Positions 56,780-64,000 of a stretch of DNA of 64,000 bases are shown piece after piece. Source of the stretch: Thermohalobaculum sp963721105 (GTDB taxonomy: Bacteria; Pseudomonadota; Alphaproteobacteria; Rhodobacterales; Rhodobacteraceae); contig CAVRHY010000011.1 of assembly GCA_963721105.1 (NCBI GenBank), forward strand, positions 62,001 to 126,000. The letters are read 5' to 3'. The notes below the pieces were generated by a model that was given only the letters and a program-made list of their open reading frames with translations, searched no databases and was not told the origin of the DNA. Within the stretch, counting starts at the first letter, position 1, and each line of letters begins with the position of its first letter. The translations under genes were made by a program, and so were the position numbers.

Positions 56780-57304
56780 TCAAGCGCCGCCCTGGCCGAC
56801 GAGGCTCAGCACCGCGTCGCGCGCGCCCTCGTCGATCATCTGCTCCAGCACCTTGCGAAAGCCGGCCACGGCCTCGGGCCCGGCGGCGCGGTAGGCGCGC
56901 CGCACCCGCTCGCGCTGCAGGGCCGATAGCTCGCGCTCCAGCGCCTCGCCGGCCGGCGTCAGGTAGAGGTTGCGCTGGCGCCGATCCTGCCGGCCCGTCG
57001 CACTGACGACCAGCTCCTCGGCCAGAAGCTGGCGCAGCACGCGGTTCAGCGACTGCTTGGTCACCTGCAGGATCTCCAGCAGCCCGGCGACCGTGATCCC
57101 CGGCCGGCGCTTGATGAAGTGGACGGCGCGGTGGTGCGCCCGCCCCAGCCCGCGCCGGCCCAGCACCGCGTCCGGGTCGCCGGTGAAGTCGCGATAGGCG
57201 AAGAACATCAGTTCGATGCCCTGCCGGAGCTGCTCGTCCGTCAGGTAGAGAAGCTGGTCGGCACGCGAGACCGACTGCGCCCCCGCAGGTCCGTGCCCCT
57301 GCAT
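56780..57304 (-). CDS. petP: MarR family transcriptional regulator (PetP-like)
   Basis: 174 residues. Winged helix-turn-helix: LGRAHHRAVHFIKRRPGITVAGLLEILQVTKQSLNRVLRQLL with the wing GRQDRRQRNLYLTPAGEAL. Together with petR downstream (stop and start within 3 bp) it matches the alphaproteobacterial petP-petR pair, divergent from a branched-chain aminotransferase. ATG 57304 is chosen: GGGGAGG lies 7 bp upstream; an in-frame start at 57349 is weaker. Confidence 0.88.
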   Translation of the reverse strand: MQGHGPAGAQSVSRADQLLYLTDEQLRQGIELMFFAYRDFTGDPDAVLGRRGLGRAHHRAVHFIKRRPGITVAGLLEILQVTKQSLNRVLRQLLAEELVVSATGRQDRRQRNLYLTPAGEALERELSALQRERVRRAYRAAGPEAVAGFRKVLEQMIDEGARDAVLSLVGQGGA

Positions 57305-57468
57305 CCCGTGCCTCCCCGATGGTCCGGTCATCCGGCCTGGTCCGGTCACAGGTTATGTCAGCCTTGTTGACTGATCTCAAGCGCAATGTTAGCTGCGGCC
57401 TCAAGCGCGGGCAAGAATCGGTCGGCATAGGGCTTTCCGACGCAACGATCGCGCAGGGAGAAAGACGA

Positions 57469-58350
57469 ATGGCACCTGGCAGCGGCTATGACGATCGCGA
57501 CGGCTTTATCTGGCTGGACGGAGACCTGGTCGACTGGCGGAACGCCAAGGTGCACGTGCTGACCCATGCGCTGCACTACGCCTCGGCCGTGTTCGAGGGC
57601 GAGCGCGCCTATGGCGGGCGGATCTTCGAATCGGCGAAGCACTCGGCGCGGCTGCTCGCGTCGGGCAAGGCGGTCGACATGCCGATCCCCTACTCGGTCG
57701 ACGAGATCGAGCAGGCCAAGGCCGTCACCATGAAGGCGAACGACCTGACGGACGCCTATGTCCGCGTCGTCGCCTGGCGCGGCGCCGGGCCCGACATGGG
57801 CGTCGCCTCGTCGCGCAACCCGATCCGCATGGCGGTCGCATGCTGGGACTGGGGCGCCTATTACGGCGACGCCAAGATGAAGGGCGCCAAGCTCGACATC
57901 TCGAAATGGAAGCGGCCCAGCCCCGAGACCATCCCCAGCCACGCCAAGGCGGCCGGGCTCTACATGATCTGCACCATGTCCAAGCACGCCGCCGAGGCCA
58001 AGGGCTGCTCGGACGCGCTGATGATGGACTATCGCGGCTATGTCGCCGAGGCGACCGGCGCCAACATCTTCTTCGTGCGCGACGGCGAGGTGCACACGCC
58101 GCTGCCCGACTGCTTCCTGAACGGCATCACGCGGCAGACCGTCGTCGGCATGCTGAAGGAGCGCGGCGTCGGCGTGAACGAGCGCCACATCATGCCCGAC
58201 GAACTGGAGAGCTTCGAGCAGTGCTGGCTGACCGGCACCGCCGCCGAGGTCACGCCGGTCGGCGAGATCGGCCCCTTCAGTTTCGAGGTCGGCGCGATGG
58301 CCCGCGACATCTCCAGCGACTACGAGAAGCTGGTGCGCGGCAACCGCTGA
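57469..58350 (+). CDS. ilvE: Branched-chain amino acid aminotransferase
   Basis: 293 residues, fold-type IV PLP enzyme. Seen: GFIWLDGDLVDWRNAKVHVLTHALHYASAVFEGERAY, KHSARLLASGKAVDMPIPYS, the PLP Lys in IPSHAKAAGLYMICTMSK, DALMMDYRGYVAEATGANIFFV, LNGITRQTVVGML and LTGTAAEVTPVGEIG. It makes the last step of Ile, Leu and Val synthesis. ATG 57469 is chosen (GGGAG upstream, family-like MAPGSGYDDRDGFIWLDG). Divergent from petP. Confidence 0.95.
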   Translation: MAPGSGYDDRDGFIWLDGDLVDWRNAKVHVLTHALHYASAVFEGERAYGGRIFESAKHSARLLASGKAVDMPIPYSVDEIEQAKAVTMKANDLTDAYVRVVAWRGAGPDMGVASSRNPIRMAVACWDWGAYYGDAKMKGAKLDISKWKRPSPETIPSHAKAAGLYMICTMSKHAAEAKGCSDALMMDYRGYVAEATGANIFFVRDGEVHTPLPDCFLNGITRQTVVGMLKERGVGVNERHIMPDELESFEQCWLTGTAAEVTPVGEIGPFSFEVGAMARDISSDYEKLVRGNR

Positions 58351-58692
58351 GGTCGGAAGCCCCCCGTAGGGTGGGCCCCTCGCCCCTTCTGCCAAAGAGG
58401 TGGACCGGGGCTTCCTGCGTGCCGAAAGGGCACCAATCGTGGGGCGGGGTTCCACCCCACCCGTTCTCACGCGGCGACGCGATCGCCCTCTCTATCTTCC
58501 GTGTGGGAGCCCATGCGGCGGCTGGACGGGACAGCCGGACATCTCGGCGGGGTGGAACCCCCGCCCTGCGAGCCCGCTGATGAGCGCCGAACCGCGTCAA
58601 GCGAGGGGCGTGTGCCGCACGCACCATCGCGCCGCGATGCGTGCGGGCTCACACCCTTCCGGCCGCCGACCCGTCGTGTCGCCGGCGCGCCG
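58351..58692. repeat. Intergenic inverted repeats between ilvE and mltG
   Basis: 342 bp without a gene. Two related arms, gcggggttccaccccacccg (58444-58463) and its near-complement at 58546-58565, face each other about 85 bp apart. A long imperfect palindrome with ends GTGTG/CACAC (58610-58654) has arms GCCGCACGCA and TGCGTGCGGGC around CATCGCG/CGCGATG. These may end the convergent transcripts. Confidence 0.55.
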
Positions 58693-59692
58693 CTACGGCT
58701 TCGCCGGCTGGGCGGCCTTCTGCTGCGCCTCGATCTTGCGCCATTGGGCGACGTTGCGGTTGTGCTCTTCCAGCGTCTTCGAGAAGACGTGCCCGCCCGT
58801 GCCGTTTGCGACGAAGTAGAGCCAGGCCGTGTCGTCCGGGCTCGCCGTCGCCATGATCGCGTCGCGCCCCGGGTTGCAGATCGGCGTCGGCGGCAGGCCC
58901 TGGCGGGCGTAGGTGTTGTAGGGCGTGTCGGCGGCGAGCTCGGACTGCTTAAGCCCGCGTCCCAGCGGTCCCTGGCCCAGCGTGATGCCGTAGATGACCG
59001 TCGGGTCGCTCTGCAGCTTCATTCCCTTGCGCAGCCGGTTGACGAAGACCGAGGCGACCTGGCGCTGCTCGCCCGGCGTCGTCTCCTTCTCGACGATCGA
59101 GGCCAGCGTCAGGAGCTGCTCCTTCGATCTCGACAGGCACGTCCGGGTCGCGGGTCTCCCAGGCCTCGTCCAGCACCTTCTGCATGGCCGCCTGCATGCG
59201 GCCGATCACCTCGGCCCGCGTGTCGCCGCGGTTGACGTTGTAGGTCTCGGGCAGCAGCGAGCCCTCGGCCGGCGTCTCCGTGATCTCGCCGGCCAGGAAA
59301 TCGTTGTCTTCCAGCAGCTTGACGATCTCGGGCGTGGTCCAGCCCTCGGGGACCGTCACCTGGTACTGCACGTTGCCGCCGGTCGTCAGCAGCGCCAGGA
59401 TCTGCTCCATGCTGGCGCCGGGCTGGATCTCGTACTCGCCGAACTTCAGCTCGTCGGCCTTGCCGGAATAACTGGCGGCCAGCCGGAACAGCCAGGCGCC
59501 GTCGATCGCGCCGAGCGCCTCCAGCTTGTCGGCGACCTCTCCCATGCGGGCGCCCTTCTCGACGGTCAGGCGCACCGGTTCGGTCGCAGGGCCGGGCGCC
59601 GCGACGTCGCGGCGGGCGAGCTGGTAGCCGGCCAGCACGGTGATGCCGATGACGAACAGCACCGTCAGGAGGTTGGCGGCGAGGTTTCGCAT
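58693..59692 (-). CDS. mltG: Endolytic peptidoglycan transglycosylase MltG, one frame change
   Basis: About 332 residues. Cleaves nascent peptidoglycan glycan strands at the inner membrane. N-terminal membrane anchor (NLLTVLFVIGITVLAGYQL), a LysM-like part (VEKGARMGEVADKLEALGAI), then the YceG/MltG domain: VTVPEGWTTPEIVKLLEDND, EGSLLPETYNV and, after frame correction, TLASIVEKETTPGEQ with the catalytic Glu, VFVNRLRKGMKLQSDPTVIYG. One extra base near 59125 breaks the frame (expected VEIKEQLLTL). It follows fabF on the same strand, the usual place. Confidence 0.92.
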
Positions 59693-59732
59693 GGGGTGGT
59701 GCGCGTCTCCGCTGGGGCTCGGGGCCAGGCTC

Positions 59733-61004
59733 TCAGCTCTCGGGCGGGGCGCCGAAGATCACGCTGGCGTTCGTGCCGCCGAAGCCGAAGCTGTTCGACA
59801 GCACGACCTTGACCTCGCGCTCGCGCTTCTTCAGCGGCGCAAGGTCGATGGCCGTCTCGACCGAGGGGTCCTCGAGGTTCAGCGTCGGCGGCGCCACCTG
59901 GTCGCGGATCGCCAGCACCGAGAAGATCGCCTCGATTGCGCCGGCAGCGCCCAGCAGGTGGCCGGTCGACGACTTGGTCGAGCTCATCGTCACGCGCGAG
60001 GCGGCGTTCGAGCCGAGCAGCTTCTCGACCGCCTTCAGCTCCAGCTCGTCGCCCATCGGCGTCGAGGTGCCGTGCGCGTTGATGTAGTCGACCGCTTCCG
60101 GTTCCAGCTTGGCCGAGCGCAGCGCCGCCCGCATCGAGCGGAGCGCGCCGTCGCCCTCGGGATGCGGCGCGGTGATGTGGTAGGCGTCGCCCGACATGCC
60201 GTAGCCCAGCCACTCGGCATAGATCTTGGCGCCGCGCGCCCGCGCGTGCTCCAGCTCCTCCAGCACCACGACGCCGGCGCCCTCGCCCATGACGAAGCCG
60301 TCGCGGCCGCGATCGTAGGGGCGCGAGGCCTTCTCCGGCGTGTCGTTGTAGCCCGTCGACAGCGCCTTGCAGGCCGAGAAGCCGGCGACCGCCAGCTCGT
60401 TGACCGGCGACTCGGCGCCGCCCGCCAGCATGACGTCGGCATCGCCCAGCATGATCAGCCGGGCCGCGTCGCCGATGGCGTGCGCGCCGGTCGAGCAGGC
60501 CGTCACCACCGAGTGGTTCGGCCCCTGGAAGCCGTAGCGGATCGACACCTGGCCCGAGGCAAGGTTGATCAGCGCCGCCGGGATGAAGAACGGGCTGACG
60601 CGGCGCGCGCCCTTCTCCTTCAGCGTCACCGCCGTCTCGGCGATGGTCTCGATGCCGCCGATGCCCGATCCGATCATCACGCCGGTGCGCTGGCGCTCCT
60701 CGGGTTCCTCGGGCCGCCAGCCGGCGTCGTTCACCGCCTGCTCGGCCGCGGTCAGCGCGTAGGAGATGAAGCGGTCGATCTTGCGCTGGTCCTTGGGCGC
60801 GACCCAGTCGTCGGGGTTGTAGGTACCGTCCGTCCCGTCGCCGAGCGGGATCTCGCAGGCGATCTGGCAGGGCAGGTGGCTGGCGTCGAAATGCTTGATG
60901 CGGCCGGCGCCGGATTTGCCGTCGAGCAGGCGCTTCCACGTCTCCTCGACGCCGCAGGCCAGCGGCGAGACCATTCCGAGTCCGGTGATCACGACACGGC
61001 GCAT
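59733..61004 (-). CDS. fabF: 3-oxoacyl-ACP synthase II
   Basis: 423 residues. Elongating condensing enzyme of fatty-acid synthesis. Catalytic triad visible: Cys in VVTACSTGAHAIG, His in INAHGTSTPMGD and His in SSTKSSTGHLLGAAG; the end SNSFGFGGTNASVIF is typical. Start MRRVVITGLGMVSPLACG at 61004 is the family start. Encoded 130 bp after acpP on the same strand. Confidence 0.97.
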   Translation of the reverse strand: MRRVVITGLGMVSPLACGVEETWKRLLDGKSGAGRIKHFDASHLPCQIACEIPLGDGTDGTYNPDDWVAPKDQRKIDRFISYALTAAEQAVNDAGWRPEEPEERQRTGVMIGSGIGGIETIAETAVTLKEKGARRVSPFFIPAALINLASGQVSIRYGFQGPNHSVVTACSTGAHAIGDAARLIMLGDADVMLAGGAESPVNELAVAGFSACKALSTGYNDTPEKASRPYDRGRDGFVMGEGAGVVVLEELEHARARGAKIYAEWLGYGMSGDAYHITAPHPEGDGALRSMRAALRSAKLEPEAVDYINAHGTSTPMGDELELKAVEKLLGSNAASRVTMSSTKSSTGHLLGAAGAIEAIFSVLAIRDQVAPPTLNLEDPSVETAIDLAPLKKREREVKVVLSNSFGFGGTNASVIFGAPPES

Positions 61005-61134
61005 TGGCGTCCTCCCGAAAGCGGTGCGGGCCGGGAACGGGTCCCGGCCTGTATAGCCCAGCGGGTCAGTGCATCAAACGAAAACGCGGCCGGGCGGCGC
61101 TCGTCACCGGCCGCGCGCATGGTCCGACCAGGGG

Positions 61135-61374
61135 TCAGACCTTCTCCGAGATGAACTTGACCGCGTCGCCGAAGGTCTGGATCAACTCGGCGGCGTCGTC
61201 CGGAATCTCGATGCCGAACTCCTCCTCGAACGCCATCACCAGCTCGACAGTGTCGAGGCTGTCCGCGCCCAGGTCGTCGATGAACGAGGCGCTGTCGACG
61301 ACCTTGTCCTCCTCGACGCCCAGATGCTCGACGACGATTTTCCTGACGCGATCCGCGATGTCGCCTTCAGCCAT
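61135..61374 (-). CDS. acpP: Acyl carrier protein
   Basis: 79 residues, acidic. The phosphopantetheine attachment Ser is S39 in LGADSLDTVELVMAFEEEF. Starts MAEGDIADRVRKIVVEHLGV, ends FGDAVKFISEKV. Carries growing acyl chains between FabD, FabG and FabF, whose genes surround it. ATG 61374; the longer open frame upstream is a shadow. Confidence 0.98.
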   Translation of the reverse strand: MAEGDIADRVRKIVVEHLGVEEDKVVDSASFIDDLGADSLDTVELVMAFEEEFGIEIPDDAAELIQTFGDAVKFISEKV

Positions 61375-61556
61375 GCCTTCACCTCGTTTGATCCGGCCGG
61401 TCCGGCCGCCGTTGGATATCGTTGCTGCTCTGACCCGCCGGTACGGCATCCGAGGCGCCGAGCCCCCGCCAGATAGCCCGGCCGTCCGATAGCAGCAAGT
61501 CCGGAGCGACGCAAATCCCGTTTCGCGCGAATCTGGATGGCGTCGCCCCGCACCGC

Positions 61557-62294
61557 TCAGATCATCGCCATGCCGCCGTTGACGTGCAGCGTCTGGCCCG
61601 TGACATAGCCTGCCTCGGGGCTGGCGAGGTAGAGGACGGCGGCGGCGCAGTCGTCGGGCAGGCCCATGCGGCCGGCCGGGATCTGGCCCATGATGCGCGC
61701 CTTCTGCTCGTCGTTCAGCTTGTCGGTCATCGCCGTCTCGATGAAGCCGGGCGCCACGCAGTTGACCGTGATGCCGCGGCTGGCGACCTCGGCCGCCAGC
61801 GATTTCGACATCGCCGTCAGCCCGGCCTTGGCCGCCGAGTAGTTGCCCTGGCCGGGGTTGCCGGTGTGCCCGACGACCGAGGTCACGTTGACGATCCGCC
61901 CCCAGCGCGCCTTCATCATCGGCCGCAGCACCGCCTTGGACAGCAGGAAGGCGGCCGTCAGGTTGACGGCCAGCACGCGCTCCCATTCCTCGGCCGACAT
62001 GCGCATGAACAGGTTGTCGCGCGTCAGCCCGGCATTGTTGACCAGGATGTCCAGCCCGCCCATCGCCTCGGTGGCCTGCTTCGGCAGTGCCTCGACGGCC
62101 GCTGCGTCCGACAGGTCGGCCGGCGTGACATGCGCCCGCTCGCCCAGCTCGGCCTTCAGCGCCTCCAGCGCCCCGGCCCGCGTGCCATGCAGCGCGACCG
62201 TCGCACCGGCTCCGTGCAGCGTGCGCGCCACCGCCGCGCCGATGCCGCCCGAGGCGCCGGTGACGAGCGCGGTCTTGCCGGTCAGGTCGAACAT
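61557..62294 (-). CDS. fabG: 3-oxoacyl-ACP reductase
   Basis: 245 residues. Classic SDR: ALVTGASGGIGAAVAR, NNAGLTRDNLFMRMSAEEWE, catalytic Ser in NVTSVVGHTGNPGQGNYSAAKAG with YSAAK, NCVAPGFIETAMT, and the end YVTGQTLHVNGGMAMI. Reduces 3-oxoacyl-ACP with NADPH. All catalytic residues are present. It lies upstream of acpP on the same strand; in contrast to the usual direct fabD-fabG order, 750 bp with a gene remnant and a small gene separate it from fabD. Confidence 0.97.
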   Translation of the reverse strand: MFDLTGKTALVTGASGGIGAAVARTLHGAGATVALHGTRAGALEALKAELGERAHVTPADLSDAAAVEALPKQATEAMGGLDILVNNAGLTRDNLFMRMSAEEWERVLAVNLTAAFLLSKAVLRPMMKARWGRIVNVTSVVGHTGNPGQGNYSAAKAGLTAMSKSLAAEVASRGITVNCVAPGFIETAMTDKLNDEQKARIMGQIPAGRMGLPDDCAAAVLYLASPEAGYVTGQTLHVNGGMAMI

Positions 62295-62359
62295 GCGAAC
62301 TCTCCTCGTGTGGTCCTGCCCGATGCGGGCCGAAGAGCCTTAGCCGCTCGGGCTGCGTC

Positions 62360-62630
62360 CGTCACCCGCCGGAATGGTCGCCGGGCGGCTCCTCGGCCAG
62401 CTTCCTCTTGAAGAACGACGGCCAGTTCCCGTTCTCCGATCTCTATTCGATGATCGACGGGCGCGGTAAGACGGCGCGCGCTCACGGCGGCGAGGGAATG
62501 CCGGTCTGGGGCAACTACTTCTCGCGCAAGGCCATGGCGGAGGCAGGTGTCGGACGGCGCCAGCGAGCAGATCGTCCGGGGACGCATCCTGTCGATCGTC
62601 TACTTCCTGCAGTCGATCAAGGAACGCTGA
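62360..62630 (+). pseudogene. C-terminal remnant of a class I c-type cytochrome
   Basis: Plus-strand frame reads LKNDGQFPFSDLYSMIDGRG, AHGGEGMPVWGNYFSRKAMAEAG, then after a frame change near 62548 GASEQIVRGRILSIVYFLQSIKER and a stop at 62628-62630. MPVWG and the final VRGRIL-x-VxYLQSI are typical of the end of a cytochrome c that would normally carry CxxCH upstream. The N-terminal half, including any CxxCH, is absent: fabG on the other strand ends the possible space at 62294. So this is a truncated, broken copy, on the opposite strand to the fab genes. Confidence 0.7.
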
Positions 62631-62789
62631 GGCGCGCTGTCGGGCGCGTCGTCTCACGGCCGCGCCCGGCAGCGCCGCGCCCGTTCTTTGGGTCGGGGGT
62701 GGGGACGTCCTGGCCGGGCCTGCCGACCGCCTTCGGAGGCAGGGCGGGCACACCGCGTCTCGCCGCCCTCCGATTCGGGCAGTTCCCTG

Positions 62790-63024
62790 TCAGTCCTTGA
62801 CCAGCCGCACAGTGCCCGGGTTCAGCCGAACGACGTTCGTAAATCTTCCGGATCAGCACCGCCACATTGGTGCGGGGGATGATCACCACGCTGTCCTCGT
62901 CCTCGTATTCGTCGCGCTGCTGCCGGATGACAAGGTCGCCGTCGATATTCAGGTAGACCGCGACCGAGGCACTCGACTGAAAGACGAGTTCATCCGTGCT
63001 GTTCGACCAATCAAAATCCGCCAC
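62790..63024 (-). CDS. Small conserved-looking hypothetical protein, one frame change
   Basis: About 77 residues. GTG start at 63024 with GAGGAG upstream gives MADFDWSNSTDELVFQSSAS, VAVYLNIDGDLVIRQQRDEYEDEDSVVIIP, RTNVAVLIRK. At about 62835 one extra base appears: without it the protein goes on FTNVVRLNPGTVRLVKD and stops at 62790; with it the frame runs into a Cys/Arg-rich, unlikely tail. The N-terminal part is acidic and beta-rich. No family is recognised. It starts 25 bp downstream of fabD on the same strand. Confidence 0.6.
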
Positions 63025-63048
63025 CGACTTCTCCTCGGCCGGGATTTG

Positions 63049-63987
63049 CTACCCAGCAATTAGCTCCGCCAGCCTCTTCACGTCCTCTGGTCCATTGACG
63101 GAAACGGCCGAGACCCCCTTTTCGATCCGTTTTGCCATGCCGGAGAGCGCCTTGCCGGCGCCGATCTCGACGAATTCGGTCACGCCCTGCGCCGCCATCC
63201 AGGCAACGCTCTCGCGCCAGCGCACGGTGCCGGTGACCTGTTCGACCAGCAGCCGCTTGATCTCGGCCGGGTCCGTCACCGCCTCGGCGCGCACGTTCGC
63301 GACCAGCGGCACGGCAGGCGCGGCCAGCGCCACCTCGGCCAGCGCCTCGCGCATCCGCTCGGCGGCAGGCGCCATCAGCGCGCAGTGGAAGGGCGCCGAG
63401 ACCGGCAGCATCAGCGCGCGCTTCGCCCCCTTCGCCTTGGCCAGCTCGGCCGCCCGTTCGACGGCCGCCCTGGTGCCCGAGACGACGACCTGCGCCGGGT
63501 CGTTGTCGTTCGCCGCCTGGCAGATTTCGCCCTGCGCGGCCTCCGCCGCGATCGCGGCGACGGCGCCGAACTCCAGCCCCAGGACGGCGGCCATCGCGCC
63601 GGTGCCCACGGGCGTCGCCTCCTGCATGGCGCGGCCGCGGATGCGCAGCAGGCGCGCCGCGTCGGCCAGCGACAGCGACCCCGCGGCGCAGAGCGCCGAG
63701 TACTCGCCCAGCGAGTGACCGGCGACGAAGGCCGCGGCCGCGATGGTCACGCCCTCGGCCTCCAGCGCCGCCATCGCCGCCATCGAGGTCGCCATCAGCG
63801 CCGGCTGGGCGTTCGCCGTCAGCGTCAGCTCGTCCTGCGGTCCCTCGCGGATCAGCCGCGACAGCGACTCGCCCAGCGCCTCGTCGACCGCCTCGAAGAC
63901 CCGGCGCGCGGCGGGATAGGCCTCGGCCAGCTCGGCCCCCATGCCGACCGCCTGCGCGCCCTGGCCGGGGAAGGTGAACGCCCGCAT
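63049..63987 (-). CDS. fabD: Malonyl-CoA:ACP transacylase
   Basis: 312 residues. Loads malonate onto ACP. Seen: FTFPGQGAQAVGMG at the start, the active-site Ser in AGHSLGEYSALCAAG (about 91), ANDNDPAQVVVSG, and the catalytic His in PVSAPFHCALM. First gene of the fab cluster on the minus strand; the ATG at 63987 is preceded by GGGAGGAG close to the window edge. Confidence 0.97.
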   Translation of the reverse strand: MRAFTFPGQGAQAVGMGAELAEAYPAARRVFEAVDEALGESLSRLIREGPQDELTLTANAQPALMATSMAAMAALEAEGVTIAAAAFVAGHSLGEYSALCAAGSLSLADAARLLRIRGRAMQEATPVGTGAMAAVLGLEFGAVAAIAAEAAQGEICQAANDNDPAQVVVSGTRAAVERAAELAKAKGAKRALMLPVSAPFHCALMAPAAERMREALAEVALAAPAVPLVANVRAEAVTDPAEIKRLLVEQVTGTVRWRESVAWMAAQGVTEFVEIGAGKALSGMAKRIEKGVSAVSVNGPEDVKRLAELIAG

Positions 63988-64000
63988 ATGTCTCCTCCCT

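Overview
The window is GC-rich DNA (I estimate about 70% G+C) from an alphaproteobacterium, most likely of the Rhodospirillales or a nearby order. The support is gene content and order: hemC-hemD-mic60-hemY facing tsaD-gpsA, a MucR/Ros regulator just before miaB, a petP-petR pair divergent from a branched-chain aminotransferase, a two-domain cold-shock protein, DUF2237, DUF1045 and DUF2147 genes, and the cluster fabD-fabG-acpP-fabF-mltG. I cannot name the genus. I see no plasmid, prophage, insertion sequence, CRISPR array or rRNA; one tRNA (Thr, anticodon CGT) is present.

Layout. 1-6.2 kb (+): a probable catabolic run of a ThDP enzyme, an enolase-superfamily dehydratase, a FAD/Fe-S 2-hydroxyacid dehydrogenase of the YdiJ type and a crotonase. 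6.2-12.3 kb (-): tRNA-Thr and the haem/crista block hemC, hemD, mic60, hemY. 12.4-18.3 kb (+): tsaD, gpsA, a phosphotransferase/P-loop fusion, an EVE-domain gene and a membrane protein. 18.5-25.7 kb (-): ridA, a second ThDP enzyme, apt, a threonine-dehydratase-like gene, a SOUL lipoprotein, an odd SDR, mtnP and a flavin reductase. 25.8-28.4 kb (+): GNAT, mucR, a strong terminator and miaB. 28.8-32.5 kb (-): a TRAP transporter whose large subunit carries a long coiled-coil tail. 32.8-39.5 kb: small housekeeping, envelope and hypothetical genes and an aminopeptidase P. 39.8-47.0 kb (-): an ATP-dependent DNA ligase, then a tightly overlapping operon of molybdopterin oxidoreductase, glutathione transferase, four-cluster ferredoxin subunit and DmsC-type anchor. 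47.2-55.8 kb: DUF1045, universal stress protein, trpS, a cell-wall hydrolase, meaB and ppdK. 56-58.4 kb: petR, petP and ilvE. 58.7-64 kb (-): mltG, fabF, acpP, fabG, then a broken cytochrome c remnant and a small protein, then fabD.

How the genes fit together. The fab cluster supplies fatty-acid synthesis; hemC/hemD build tetrapyrrole next to the membrane-shaping protein Mic60; mtnP and apt together salvage adenine from methylthioadenosine. The most unusual block is the molybdenum operon. It lacks a Tat signal on the catalytic subunit, which points to a cytoplasmic-facing enzyme of the SoeABC (sulfite dehydrogenase) type, and a glutathione transferase is embedded by 4-nt overlaps between the catalytic and electron-transfer subunits.

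Data quality matters here. At least thirteen single-base frame changes fall inside otherwise intact genes, including ones expected to be essential such as trpS. Most fit one extra base. I annotate these as genes with probable sequence errors, not as pseudogenes. The exception is the cytochrome c remnant near 62.4-62.6 kb, which also lacks its 5' part. Dispersed short repeats are common between genes: a Tcattcccgc-type palindrome, a 66-bp element around CTCTTGCAAGAG, a second element around TCTCACGCGTGAGA, and several long hairpins.
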